Program-made: the position numbers and the translations under genes | Assembly: GCA_035711805.1 (NCBI GenBank) | Contig: DASTBV010000167.1 | Location: 32,089-96,088 of the forward strand | Reading direction: 5' to 3' | Length of the DNA stretch: 64,000 nucleotides | From: Gp6-AA40 sp035711805 | GTDB taxonomy: Bacteria; Acidobacteriota; Vicinamibacteria; Vicinamibacterales; UBA2999 | Notes under the pieces: model-generated | What the model saw: only the letters and a program-made list of their open reading frames with translations | The model's database searches: none | What the model was told of the DNA's origin: nothing | Part shown: positions 18,909-28,670 of the stretch, piece by piece | How the letters are laid out: each line of letters starts with the position of its first letter | Numbering within the stretch: position 1 is the stretch's first letter

Positions 18909-19944
18909 TGTGACTGTGAAATTGCCACGACACGCAACGGGGATCGCGGCGGTTTCGATACTCCTCGCGGTCGTTCTCGTCATCACCGGCTGGAGCTCCA
19001 TCGACGCGCAGCAACGAGGGCCGTCCGCGCCGGCCGCACGCACGCCGTGGGGCGATCCAGATCTGCAGGGCACCTGGGACTTCACCACCATCACGCCGCT
19101 CCAGCGCCCGCCGGAGCTTGCCGGCCGTGAGTTCCTCACCGACAGCGAGGCGGCGGCGATCGAGAAACAAATCAATCAGCAGCGCTTCGACACCGAAGAG
19201 CGGTCGCCCGGTTCGCTTGGCGCCGCCGGACGCCCCGAGTCGGACCCGGGCATCTACAACCTCGGTTGGTGGTGGGAGCCGAACGGACGAAAGCTGGTGC
19301 GGACGCGGCGCTCATCCATCGTCGTCGATCCGCCGGATGGCCGTCTGCCGCCGCTGACGCCGCAGGCGCAGGCACTCTCGCGCGCGCGCGATGCGGCGCG
19401 CGAACTGCGGCGCGGTCCGGGCGATCTGCCGCTGGCCGAGCGCTGCATCATGGGCTTCAATTCCGGCCCGCCCATGGTGCCCGGTCCATACAACAACCTC
19501 GTTCAGTTCCTTCAGAGCCCGGGCTACGTGGTGATCGTCAACGAGATGGTGCACGACGCACGCGTCGTGCCGCTGGACGGACGTCCGCCTCTCCGCAACA
19601 CGATGCGTCTCTGGAGCGGAGACTCGCGCGGCCGCTGGGACGGCGAGACGCTCGTCGTCGAGACGCGGAACTTCACCGACAACGGAACCGGAACATTTGG
19701 CCTGCCCGGATTGATCGATCGGAACCTCACGCTCGTCGAACGTTTCACGCGCGTCGACAACGACGCTCTGCTGTACCGGTTTACGGTGACCGATCCAACA
19801 GTATGGACCAAGCCCTGGAGCGCCGAAGTACCGATGACGCGCATCGACGGGTTCGTCATCGAGTACGGCTGCCACGAGGGCAACTACGGACTCGCCAACA
19901 TTCTTGCCGGCGCCCGCGCCGAGGAACGGAGCCAGTCGCGTTAG
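18904..19944 (+). CDS. Secreted protein of unknown function, 346 aa
   Basis: I do not recognise a named domain. A signal peptide (hydrophobic residues 14-30) is followed by a segment around GDPDLQGTWDF that I associate with secreted acidobacterial proteins often found near DUF1592 operons; that association is from memory, not tested here. One tandem Trp run (GWWW) and conserved-looking RWDGETLVVETRNFTD follow. Possible GTG starts are 18904, 18910 and 18916; the last avoids the palindromic repeat that overlaps 18904. It follows cassette B by 30 bases on the same strand and may be its fourth gene. No catalytic motif is visible. Confidence 0.72.
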   Translation: MGVTVKLPRHATGIAAVSILLAVVLVITGWSSIDAQQRGPSAPAARTPWGDPDLQGTWDFTTITPLQRPPELAGREFLTDSEAAAIEKQINQQRFDTEERSPGSLGAAGRPESDPGIYNLGWWWEPNGRKLVRTRRSSIVVDPPDGRLPPLTPQAQALSRARDAARELRRGPGDLPLAERCIMGFNSGPPMVPGPYNNLVQFLQSPGYVVIVNEMVHDARVVPLDGRPPLRNTMRLWSGDSRGRWDGETLVVETRNFTDNGTGTFGLPGLIDRNLTLVERFTRVDNDALLYRFTVTDPTVWTKPWSAEVPMTRIDGFVIEYGCHEGNYGLANILAGARAEERSQSR

Positions 19945-19947
19945 CGC

Positions 19948-19953
19948 TAGAAT
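19948..19953 (+). promoter_or_regulatory. Putative -10 box of the histidine kinase gene
   Basis: TAGAAT lies 11 bases before ATG 19965 and immediately after the stop codon of the upstream gene, predicting a leader of about five bases. Confidence 0.45.
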
Positions 19954-19964
19954 TCTGACCCGCG

Positions 19965-22679
19965 ATGGGTCATGACCCGGCGAACGCCGCGTACGCGCAG
20001 CTCTTCGAACTCAGTCCATTCCCGGCGGTCGTCAGCCGTCTCGACGACCATCGCGTGCTCGCCGTCAACAGGAGCGCGGTTGATGTCGTCGGCGTGCGCC
20101 CCGCCGACGCCATCGGGCAGCCGGTCAGCGGCTATTACGTCGATCCGGCGCAGCGGCTCGAGCTGATCGAGCGCGTCCGCCGCGATGGCCGGGCCGACAA
20201 CGTCCGGCTGCACATCAGGCGGGCCAACGGCGCGCCGTTCTGGGTGCTGGCGTCGATCCGCGTGATCGACTGGAACGGCGAGCCCGCGGCGCTCACGGTC
20301 TTCCACGACATCAGCGACCAGCTGGCGGCGGAGTCATCGCTCAAGGCGAGCGAGCGTCGGCTCGCCGCGCAAAGCGATGCCCTGACGGACCTCACGGCGC
20401 GCTATACGACTCCGGGTGAACGCTTCGACGAACGGCTGCAGGGAATCCTGGCGCTGTCCGCCCACGCCCTGCGCGTGGAAAGGCTGAGCCTGTGGCGATT
20501 TACGGATCAACGATCGAAGATTCGCTGCGATGGGCTGTATCGCGCGAGCGGCGGTCAGCATGAGTCGGGCGCGGTGCTGCATCGGCGCGACGCGCCGGAG
20601 TACTTCGACGCGATCGAGCGCGAACGCGTCGTCGAGGCCCACGACGCGCAGAACGACCCGCGCACGTGCGGGTTCACCGCCGGCTATCTGATCCCGAACG
20701 GCATCGGCGCGATGCTGGATGTTCCGCTCCGCCGCGACAACGTCACCGTCGGCGTGCTCTGCGCCGAGCATGTCGGCGGCCTGCGCGCCTGGACCGTCGA
20801 CGAGCAGAATTTCGCGATAGCCGTCAGCAACATGATCGTCGTCGCCATTGTCGAGGAGGAGCGGCGGGAGGCGCTGGCCCGGCTTGCCGAAAGCGAGGCG
20901 CGCGCGCGTCTCATCGTGGATACCGCGCATGACGCGTTCATCGGCATCGACTCGGACGGCAAAGTCGTCGCCTGGAATGCCCAGGCGGAGGTGACATTCG
21001 GCTGGGCCAGCGCGGAGGTCGTCGGCCAGAGCCTGGCCGAAACCATCGTGCCGCCGGCGTTCCGGGACGCGCACAACGCCGGGATGCGCCGATTCCACGA
21101 CACCGGGGAGGCGCCGGTGGTCAATCAGCGCCTCGAGCTGACGGCGCTGCACCGGTCGGGACGAGAGTTTCCGATCGAGCTCACCATCACGTCGCCCATC
21201 ACCGCCGAGAACGGCTACTTCTTCGCCGCCTTTCTTCGCGACATCTCCGACCGGCGCGAGCGCGACGAGGAGCTGCGCCGGGCCCGGGACGCGGCCGAAG
21301 CGGCGACGCGTGCGAAGAGCGAGTTCCTGGCGAACATGAGCCACGAGCTGAGGACGCCGCTGAACGGCGTACTCGGCTACGCCCAGCTGCTGCAGCGCGA
21401 CCGGACGCTGAACGCGGCGCAGCGCGAGGCGCTCGAGGCCATCGGCCGCTGCGGCTCGCAGCTGCTCGACCTGATCAACGACGTGCTCGACCTGTCGAAG
21501 ATCGAGGCCGGCCGCCTCGATATCGACGAGGCGCCGACCGACCTCACGCAGCTGATGACCGATTTGAGGTACGTCGTGGCCGAGGTCGCGGCGCACAAGG
21601 GTCTGACGCTGACGATGACGCTCGCCCCGGACGTGCCGCGCGCGGTCCTGGTCGATGGACGCCACCTCCGTCAGGTGCTGCTGAATCTCCTGGGCAATGC
21701 GGTCAAGTTCACGAGCGCCGGCGAAGTGCGGCTGGGGATCAGCAAGACCGACGGGCGACTGGCATTCGAAGTCGCGGACAGCGGCCCGGGCATCGAGTCC
21801 GAGTCGATCACCGAGATCTTTGCGGCCTTCGCGCAGACAAAAACGGGCGCCGAGGCGGGAGGGACGGGACTCGGGCTGACGATCTCCAACCACCTCATCA
21901 CGAAGATGGGCGGGACGCTGAAAGTGGACAGCGTGTTCGGCGCGGGCAGCCGTTTTTCGTTCTCCCTGCCGCTCGTCGAGACGCATATCGCCGGCGCCGC
22001 TCAGGCGATCGATCCCGCGCTGCCGCCGCTCGACGCCAGGATCGCGCCCGGCCAGACGCTTACCGCCCTCGTCGTGGACGACAGCACCGCAAACCGGCGC
22101 ATCCTCGCCAGCCTGCTCGAAAGCGCGGGCGCGCAGGTCATTACCGCGACGGGCGGGCTCGAGGCGATCGAGCTGGCGCGCACGCATCGGCCGGCGATCA
22201 TCTTCATGGACCTGAAGATGCCCGGGCTCGACGGGCTCGAGGCAACGCGGCGGCTGGCGCATGAGTCCACGACAGCGGCGATCCCGGTGATTGCCGTCAC
22301 GGCCAGCGCGCTCGGCGACGCACGAGCGACCGCACGCGCCGCCGGCTGCGTGGATTACCTGTCGAAGCCGATCCGCGCGCAGGAGCTCTTCGGCATGCTT
22401 CGTCTGCACCTCGGCGTTCGCCTCGTCGGCGGCGCCGAGCACCCTGCCACCGGCACCGCGGGGCTCGAAGCCGGCCGCCGTCTGGATGTGGCAGCGCGCC
22501 TGCGTACGGCGGTTGGCGTCGGCGACGTCACCGAGATTCATGACCTCGCCGGTTCGCTGATGCGCGGGACACCCGCCGAAGCGGCCCTGGGTGAGCGCAT
22601 CAACCGGCTGGTCGTCGAATTCGACTTCACCGGACTCGCGGAGCTGGGCGACGCGCTCGCGGGCTCAGGCCAGCCGTGA
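19965..22679 (+). CDS. Hybrid sensor histidine kinase (PAS-GAF-PAS-HisKA-HATPase-REC)
   Basis: The 904-residue soluble kinase has no membrane span, so it should sense a cytoplasmic signal. In order it has a PAS domain (about 10-130), a GAF domain (150-315), a second PAS (316-435), and HisKA with phospho-acceptor H460 in SHELRTPLNG. The HATPase domain (560-673) carries an N-box NAVKFT and DSGPGI and GTGLGL loops. A receiver domain follows (697-815) with phospho-acceptor D749 in MDLKMPGLDG. A short tail contains HDLAGSL (H859), which could be a degenerate phosphotransfer domain. Its stop overlaps the start of a response regulator-kinase fusion by 4 bases (GTGA), so that protein is the likely phosphorylation target. 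Confidence 0.93.
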   Translation: MGHDPANAAYAQLFELSPFPAVVSRLDDHRVLAVNRSAVDVVGVRPADAIGQPVSGYYVDPAQRLELIERVRRDGRADNVRLHIRRANGAPFWVLASIRVIDWNGEPAALTVFHDISDQLAAESSLKASERRLAAQSDALTDLTARYTTPGERFDERLQGILALSAHALRVERLSLWRFTDQRSKIRCDGLYRASGGQHESGAVLHRRDAPEYFDAIERERVVEAHDAQNDPRTCGFTAGYLIPNGIGAMLDVPLRRDNVTVGVLCAEHVGGLRAWTVDEQNFAIAVSNMIVVAIVEEERREALARLAESEARARLIVDTAHDAFIGIDSDGKVVAWNAQAEVTFGWASAEVVGQSLAETIVPPAFRDAHNAGMRRFHDTGEAPVVNQRLELTALHRSGREFPIELTITSPITAENGYFFAAFLRDISDRRERDEELRRARDAAEAATRAKSEFLANMSHELRTPLNGVLGYAQLLQRDRTLNAAQREALEAIGRCGSQLLDLINDVLDLSKIEAGRLDIDEAPTDLTQLMTDLRYVVAEVAAHKGLTLTMTLAPDVPRAVLVDGRHLRQVLLNLLGNAVKFTSAGEVRLGISKTDGRLAFEVADSGPGIESESITEIFAAFAQTKTGAEAGGTGLGLTISNHLITKMGGTLKVDSVFGAGSRFSFSLPLVETHIAGAAQAIDPALPPLDARIAPGQTLTALVVDDSTANRRILASLLESAGAQVITATGGLEAIELARTHRPAIIFMDLKMPGLDGLEATRRLAHESTTAAIPVIAVTASALGDARATARAAGCVDYLSKPIRAQELFGMLRLHLGVRLVGGAEHPATGTAGLEAGRRLDVAARLRTAVGVGDVTEIHDLAGSLMRGTPAEAALGERINRLVVEFDFTGLAELGDALAGSGQP

Positions 22680-24784
22680 ACGATACGACGCCGCACGACC
22701 CGCAAATCCTGCTGGTTGACGACAACCCGACGAACCTGCAGGTGCTCTACCAGACGCTTGCCGGCAGCGGCTACCGCCTGCTCGCGGCGCGGAGCGGCAA
22801 GGATGCCATCGCCATCGCCCAGCGCGTCGTTCCCGATCTGATTCTTCTGGACGTAATGATGCCGGGGATGGACGGGTTCGAAACGTGTGTGCAGCTCAAG
22901 GCCGATCCGCGCACGCGCGATTCGGCAGTCGTCTTTCTGTCGGCACTGACCGCGGCGGCCGACAAGGTGCGCGGCCTGGAACTGGGTGCGGTCGATTTCG
23001 TGAACAAGCCGTTCCAGGCCGAGGAAGTGCTGGCACGTGTCCGGACGCACCTGACCATTCGCGAGCTTCAGCGCGAGCTGCGCCGGCGCAACGGCGAGCT
23101 GGAACACGAGCTCCTCGTCGCGCAGGAGCTCCTCCGCGAAGCGCGCGATCGGACCGAAGGCGTGATGGTCGGCGACAGCCCCGTCGCCGTCCGGCTCCGC
23201 CGCGACATCGCCGAGGCGGCGGCCAGCGACGAGCCGCTGCTCATCAGCGGTCCGCCGGGCAGCGATCACGAAGCGGTGGCGCGCGCCATCCACCATCAGT
23301 CCGGGCGCGCATCGCGCGCGATGATCAGCGCCAACTGCCTGGCCGTCGTTCCTGACGCGTCGCCGGCGTCGCGGCAGACCGGGTCGGGAGCCGGCATCTT
23401 CGACAAGCTGCGTCTGGCACAGTCGGGAACCCTCTATCTGGAGGGCATTCAACATCTCTCGCACGAATCGCAGCAGATGATCGTCGAATGCCTCGGGCCG
23501 TCCGACGAGGCGGGCGCGGTTCGTTCGTCGCGTGACGTGCGCGTGATCGTGGCCACGACGCGTGATGTCGACGAGGAGGTGGCGGCTGGACGGCTCCTGC
23601 CGGCTTTGCGCCGCGCGTTCCGCACGACGATCGATCTGGCGCCGCTGCGGACACGGCTCGAGGACCTGCCCGCGCTCGCGCCGCTGATTCTCCGGCGCCA
23701 GGCCGAGCAGGCCGGACGAACGGTTCCGATCATCTCCGACGAGTCGCTGGAGCGGATGCAGCGCTACCGGTGGCCGGGCAATCTCCGCGAGCTGCGCAAC
23801 GTCATCGGATCCGCCCTGGCCGTCAGCGCCGGCCCGATCCTCGAGATCGGAGAGCACCTGCTGAACAACGAGGTGCGCGTCGGCAGCTACAACCTGATCG
23901 AACGCATCGGCGCCGGCGGAATGGGCGAAGTCTGGCTCGCACGGCATCAGCTGCTGGCGCGGCCGGCGGCCGTCAAGATCGTCCACGAGGCCGCGCTCGG
24001 TATCGCCGAGAATCCGTCGGCGGCGCGGCAGCGCTTTGCGCGCGAAGCGCACGTCACGGCCGAACTGCAGTCGCCGCACACCGTGCAGCTCTACGACTTC
24101 GGCATCACCGATGCCGGCAGCTTCTACTACGTGATGGAGCGCCTGCGCGGCGTCGATCTCCAGCGCATGGTCGAACGGCACGGGCCGCTCTCCGCGGAGC
24201 GGACGGTCTTTCTGCTGAAGCAGGCGTGCCTCTCGCTCTCGGAAGCCCATGCGCTGGGACTCGTGCATCGCGACATCAAGCCCGGGAACCTGTTCGTCTG
24301 CAGGCTTGGCCAGCAGTTCGACTTCCTGAAGGTCCTCGATTTCGGCGTCGTATCGCGGGGCGGGCGAGGCTCGCCGGGACCGGTCACCGAAGCGGGGCTC
24401 CTGCTCGGCACGCCCGCGTATCTCGCGCCGGAGCTCGTCGCTCAGGAGCCGTTCGATGGACGCGTGGACATCTACTCGCTCGGCTGCGTGGCGTTCTGGC
24501 TGCTGACAGGGCGGCCGCCGTTCGAGGGCGCCGACGCCATCTCGGTGCTGATGCAGCACTCCAGCGCCGCACCACTGGCACCGTCGGAGGTGTCGGAAAA
24601 GCCGGTCCCCAAGGATCTCGACGCGCTGGTTGTCGAATGCTTATCGAAAGACCCGCGTCAGCGGCCTGCCGACGCCGAGCGTCTGGCAAGCCGTCTCGAC
24701 AGCCTGTCGGTGGCTGGCTGGTGGACGCAGCAGAAAGCGCGCGCCTGGTGGGCGTCGCATGAGCCGGAGCTCCTCGACCCCTAG
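22676..24784 (+). CDS. Response regulator fused to degenerate NtrC-type AAA domain and Ser/Thr kinase
   Basis: This 702-residue protein starts at GTG overlapping the kinase stop. Residues 8-125 are a receiver domain (acid pair D15/D16, phospho-acceptor D59 in LLDVMMPGMDG). Residues 160-395 align with the AAA+ core of sigma-54 activators, keeping the WPGNLRELRN sensor II segment (from W366). However, the Walker A is reduced to GPPGSDHE (no GK), the GAFTGA loop is absent and the Walker B reads GTLYLEGI. Residues 402-680 form a Ser/Thr kinase with glycine loop GAGGMGEVW, K434, HRDIKPGN (D533) and DFG (D555), all intact. There is no DNA-binding helix-turn-helix. It probably converts a His-Asp signal into Ser/Thr phosphorylation. 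Confidence 0.92.
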   Translation: MNDTTPHDPQILLVDDNPTNLQVLYQTLAGSGYRLLAARSGKDAIAIAQRVVPDLILLDVMMPGMDGFETCVQLKADPRTRDSAVVFLSALTAAADKVRGLELGAVDFVNKPFQAEEVLARVRTHLTIRELQRELRRRNGELEHELLVAQELLREARDRTEGVMVGDSPVAVRLRRDIAEAAASDEPLLISGPPGSDHEAVARAIHHQSGRASRAMISANCLAVVPDASPASRQTGSGAGIFDKLRLAQSGTLYLEGIQHLSHESQQMIVECLGPSDEAGAVRSSRDVRVIVATTRDVDEEVAAGRLLPALRRAFRTTIDLAPLRTRLEDLPALAPLILRRQAEQAGRTVPIISDESLERMQRYRWPGNLRELRNVIGSALAVSAGPILEIGEHLLNNEVRVGSYNLIERIGAGGMGEVWLARHQLLARPAAVKIVHEAALGIAENPSAARQRFAREAHVTAELQSPHTVQLYDFGITDAGSFYYVMERLRGVDLQRMVERHGPLSAERTVFLLKQACLSLSEAHALGLVHRDIKPGNLFVCRLGQQFDFLKVLDFGVVSRGGRGSPGPVTEAGLLLGTPAYLAPELVAQEPFDGRVDIYSLGCVAFWLLTGRPPFEGADAISVLMQHSSAAPLAPSEVSEKPVPKDLDALVVECLSKDPRQRPADAERLASRLDSLSVAGWWTQQKARAWWASHEPELLDP

Positions 24785-24789
24785 GTGAT

Positions 24790-24844
24790 CGTGGCGCGGA
24801 CCTTGTCAGGTCCGCGACGCGCGCCTGACAAGGCGCGCGCCACG
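24790..24844. terminator. PAL-B composite palindrome acting as a likely bidirectional terminator (copy 4)
   Basis: Two hairpins in opposite orientation (arms CGCGGACCT/AGGTCCGCG around TGTC; GCGCGCCT/AGGCGCGC around GACA) are enclosed by outer arms CGTGGCGCG and CGCGCCACG. It fills the 77-base gap between convergent stop codons at 24784 and 24862, where a terminator for both is expected. No T tract is present. Confidence 0.65.
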
Positions 24845-24861
24845 TGTGCGATCCGAGGCGT

Positions 24862-25932
24862 CTACTGGGGCGGTTTGCCCTGTGATTCGACGACGCGTCG
24901 TGCGAGGTAATTCGTCACGTCGGCGTCGCTTCGCGCCGCGGCAAGATAGGCCGACCGCATCAGCTGCTCGCGTCCGGCCTTGAGCGCGTTCGTGATCCGG
25001 TCGCGCACGCCGGGCGACGACAGGTCGCGCTGACCGGCCGGCTCGCGCGCGACGACGAACACGATCGTGTGCGCCCCGCCTTCGCTGACGACCCGCGCCG
25101 AGCCGATGGTGGTCTTGGTCGCCGCCTCGCGCAGCAGCGGCGGCGCCTTCTGAATCGCGGACAACGGCACGAGCCCCAGATCGCCGCCGCGCGGCGCCGT
25201 CTGCGGATCCTCCGAATAGTCACGGGCCAGATCGGCGAAGGGCGCGCCGCCCTTCAGGCGTTCCATCAGCATCGACACCTTGGCCGCCGCCGCCTCCGGC
25301 GTCGCGGCATCGTCGCCCGTCCGGTTGGCGATCTGCGGCTCACGCTGCGGCGTGATGACAATCTGCGCCAGGTGATACGCCTCTTCGGGAAGGTTGAACT
25401 GCGCACGGTTGGCGTTGAAGAAGGCGCCGACATCCTGATCGCTGATCGAAATCTTCGCGGTGACTTCCTGTTCGAGGACTTTCCGCGCGAGCATCTCGCG
25501 GCGCAGCCCTTCGCGCATGTCGGCGGCGGTCAGGTTGCGGCGCCCCAGCTCCTGCTGGAACGCATCCTCGGTCAGATTTTTTCTCGCGTCGGCATAGGCG
25601 GTGTCCAGCTCCGTCTCGGGAACGACGATCTTCAACGCCTCGGCCTTCGCCAGCAGGATCCGCTCGACAATCAGGTCCTCGAGCACGTTCATCCTCGCCA
25701 GGGTCAGCTCCTCATCGGACAGCGTTTCCGCCGAGTTCCGCAGCCGCCGGAACTCCTTGTCCACCTGCTCGCGCGTGATGTCGACGCCGTTGACGGTCGC
25801 CCAGGTGTCCGCGGAGGCCGTGCGCGCCGGCGGCTCCGACGGCGTCGAGCGGCAGGCCGTCAGGAGGGCGACGGCGGTCAGCGCGGTGGCAAACAGACAG
25901 CGGGCGGTCAAGGCAGCGATCGGACGGTCCAT
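24862..25932 (-). CDS. SurA/PpiC-like peptidyl-prolyl isomerase lipoprotein
   Basis: I start the protein at ATG 25932 because it gives a bacterial lipoprotein signal with lipobox LLTAC (C27). The longer frame would add 11 residues before it. The 356-residue product has a SurA-N-like helical chaperone region (residues 45-185) with a typical NGVDITREQVDKE segment. A parvulin-type rotamase domain follows (about 190-315), with FADLARDYSEDP and GGDLG motifs. It would assist folding of exported outer-membrane or periplasmic proteins while anchored to a membrane. It is divergent from the kinase-like gene at 25986. A TAATCT -10-like box lies eight bases upstream of the start. Confidence 0.88.
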   Translation of the reverse strand: MDRPIAALTARCLFATALTAVALLTACRSTPSEPPARTASADTWATVNGVDITREQVDKEFRRLRNSAETLSDEELTLARMNVLEDLIVERILLAKAEALKIVVPETELDTAYADARKNLTEDAFQQELGRRNLTAADMREGLRREMLARKVLEQEVTAKISISDQDVGAFFNANRAQFNLPEEAYHLAQIVITPQREPQIANRTGDDAATPEAAAAKVSMLMERLKGGAPFADLARDYSEDPQTAPRGGDLGLVPLSAIQKAPPLLREAATKTTIGSARVVSEGGAHTIVFVVAREPAGQRDLSSPGVRDRITNALKAGREQLMRSAYLAAARSDADVTNYLARRVVESQGKPPQ

Positions 25933-25940
25933 ACGCTGGC

Positions 25941-25946
25941 AGATTA
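25941..25946 (-). promoter_or_regulatory. Putative -10 box of the PpiC-like gene
   Basis: TAATCT on the minus strand, eight bases before ATG 25932, in the 53-base divergent gap shared with the 25986 gene. Confidence 0.35.
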
Positions 25947-25970
25947 CTCCGTCCACGCGAGGCATGTCAG

Positions 25971-25976
25971 TAGAAT
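25971..25976 (+). promoter_or_regulatory. Putative -10 box of the truncated kinase gene
   Basis: TAGAAT lies nine bases before ATG 25986, predicting a leader of about three bases, as for the other two kinase genes of this type. Confidence 0.45.
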
Positions 25977-25985
25977 ACCGGCGGC

Positions 25986-26968
<983 letters not shown>

Positions 26969-26972
<4 letters not shown>

Positions 26973-27472
26973 ACGAGCGCGTGGTCGTGAACGACCGCAT
27001 GCAGCGCGGCTACATCTATTACCGCACCGAACCGATCGGCCGGAACTTTGCCCCGGACTTTCAGCCCGAGCTGACGCCGAAAGAGCTGCTGGCGCTGGGC
27101 GTCTTTGGCGGGAAGTACATGACTGACTGCCGGCGTGAATTCCCGCAGAGCTGGTTCACGCACGCGAAACTCTGCCCGACGCACCATGATGCGAAGTTGA
27201 ATTACTTTGGCGTCAACGCCTCGCAATCGCTGCGCGCATGGTGGCAGAACGGCTGGATCCGACCGCAGGATCCTCGCGGCTGGTTCCAGTGGTATTGCCG
27301 CTACTACATGGGCCGCCGCTCATCCGACGACGCGCGGCAGATCCGGCGATGGCGGGCGATCCGGCGGCACGTGGCACAGATCGTCGGCAATTGCGAGCGA
27401 GGCGATCTCGACTGCCGCCGGCGGCAGCGACAGGCCGTTCTGCATTGGGCGTATGACAGCCGCGCAATCTAA
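26969..27472 (+). CDS. Conserved hypothetical protein, 167 aa
   Basis: I cannot name a domain. The product is rich in aromatic residues (YYRTEP, WFQWYCRYYMG) and arginine, with few hydrophobic runs, so it is soluble. The central segment with SLRAWWQNGWI and DPRGWFQWYCRYY looks strongly constrained. It starts at GTG 26969, overlapping the stop of the truncated kinase (GTGA), with further GTG/ATG codons at residues 5-11 as alternatives. The overlap implies co-translation with the kinase remnant, but may simply be inherited from the intact kinase gene. It is followed by a palindromic repeat and the DUF523 gene. Confidence 0.7.
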
Positions 27473-27481
27473 CGCGTCGAG

Positions 27482-27505
27482 GGTCCGCCTGAAGGCGGAC
27501 ACTAC
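27482..27505 (-). repeat. Palindromic repeat, family PAL-A copy 3
   Basis: The reverse complement of copies 1 and 2, with the same stem arms (GTCCGCC and GGCGGAC). It ends directly at the GTG of the DUF523 gene. Confidence 0.8.
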
Positions 27506-28036
27506 GTGACGTTGCCAATCCGCCTTGGCATCTCGGCCTGCCTTCTCGGCGAAGAAGTCCGCTACGACGGGGGCCACAAGCGGGCGCAGTTCCTCATCGA
27601 TGCCTTTGGCCCCTCCGTCGAATGGGTTCCGGTTTGTCCGGAAGTCGAGGCCGGCTTCGGCACACCGCGCGAGCCGATGCGGCTGTCGCGGGTAGATGGA
27701 ATCGTTCGACTCGTCACGGTGACAGGCGGACGCGACGTGACGGCGCCGATGGAAGACGTCATTCGCCGGCGTGTCCCGGACCTGCGCCGCGAGCGCTTGA
27801 GCGGCTACATCCTGAAGAGCAACTCCCCGAGCTGCGGGCTCGAGGACGTAGCGGTATTCGATCGGCAGGGCATGCCCACTGCGCCAGGGCGGGGTCTCTT
27901 CGCGGAGGCGCTGATACGCGAGTTTCCGGAGCTGCCAGTGGAAGAAGAGGGCCGGCTCTCCGACCCCCGCCTTCTCGACGCATTCGTCAAGCGCGTCTTC
28001 GCCTATTACGCGGCCACAAGGAACACCAGGGTCTAG
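27506..28036 (+). CDS. DUF523 / TudS-type thiouracil desulfurase family protein
   Basis: The 176-residue product is a short DUF523 family member. Characterised relatives (TudS) bind a [4Fe-4S] cluster through three cysteines and remove sulfur from 2-thiouracil. The matching cysteines are C12 (ISACLLG), C44 (VCPEV) and C110 (NSPSCGL), and the conserved RYDGGHKR segment is present, so a cluster-binding enzyme is likely. GTG 27506 abuts a palindromic repeat; TTG 27512 is an alternative start. The protein lacks the extra C-terminal DUF1722 domain of longer family members. A thiolated-nucleobase role is by analogy only. Confidence 0.87.
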   Translation: MTLPIRLGISACLLGEEVRYDGGHKRAQFLIDAFGPSVEWVPVCPEVEAGFGTPREPMRLSRVDGIVRLVTVTGGRDVTAPMEDVIRRRVPDLRRERLSGYILKSNSPSCGLEDVAVFDRQGMPTAPGRGLFAEALIREFPELPVEEEGRLSDPRLLDAFVKRVFAYYAATRNTRV

Positions 28037-28046
28037 CGTCTTCGGC

Positions 28047-28628
28047 CTACTTCTTGCCGCCCGGCGTCTCGAGCCCGGCATGCACCGCGTTGTTCACCGG
28101 CTTCAACGTCTGCAGGAACATCCAGATCGACCGGAGATCGTCGTCCGACAGATTCTGATAGACCTCGACCGGCATCGGCGGCTGCATGGCAGTGCCGTTC
28201 GGCTTCTTTCCGGTCCGCATCGCCTGGATGAAGGTTTTTTCGTTGTAGCCGCGTCCCGGAAGACCGGTCGCCTTGTCCGGCGTCAGGTTCGACGCGACGG
28301 TCTGCCCCCACGGCCCATAGAACGCGGTGAAGTCGAGCGAGGCGTGGATCTCCCCGTCCGCTTTCGACGGCACCTTGGTCGTCGACGGACGGCCCGACAG
28401 CAGGCGCGCCGGGTCCGGAGTCATCCCCTGAGTCTTCGGCGAGTGGCAGTCATGGCACCCGGTAATGCTGACGAGGTACTTGCCGCGGTCCACGGACGCA
28501 CCCGCGGCCGCGGCACCGCCGGCGCGCTGTTGCGCCTGTCCGGTACTTGCCAGCAGGAGCGCGGCCACCCCGGCGGCCGAAGCCCACAACCATCCCCGGC
28601 GAATGAGTGCTGGACGAAGCTGTCTCAT
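28047..28628 (-). CDS. Secreted monoheme cytochrome c
   Basis: ATG 28628 is preceded by AGGAGGAG, a strong ribosome-binding site. The 193-residue product has a signal peptide (residues 1-33) and one heme motif CHDCH (C58, C61, H62). A later PMPVEVYQNLSDDDLRSIWMFLQTL segment holds a candidate axial methionine and the C-terminal helix of class I cytochromes. It is likely a periplasmic electron carrier or the cytochrome subunit of a dehydrogenase. It lies 42 bases downstream of the MHS transporter on the same strand. No dehydrogenase subunit is adjacent, so its redox partner is unknown. Confidence 0.85.
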   Translation of the reverse strand: MRQLRPALIRRGWLWASAAGVAALLLASTGQAQQRAGGAAAAGASVDRGKYLVSITGCHDCHSPKTQGMTPDPARLLSGRPSTTKVPSKADGEIHASLDFTAFYGPWGQTVASNLTPDKATGLPGRGYNEKTFIQAMRTGKKPNGTAMQPPMPVEVYQNLSDDDLRSIWMFLQTLKPVNNAVHAGLETPGGKK

Positions 28629-28670
28629 CAATCTCCTCCTTAGTGAGCGATACCTTACATTGAGATCGTG

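Noticed and set aside
20334..24559. Long minus-strand frames (735 and 673 residues)
   Set aside because: Antisense to the histidine kinase and the regulator-kinase fusion, whose motifs are unambiguous.
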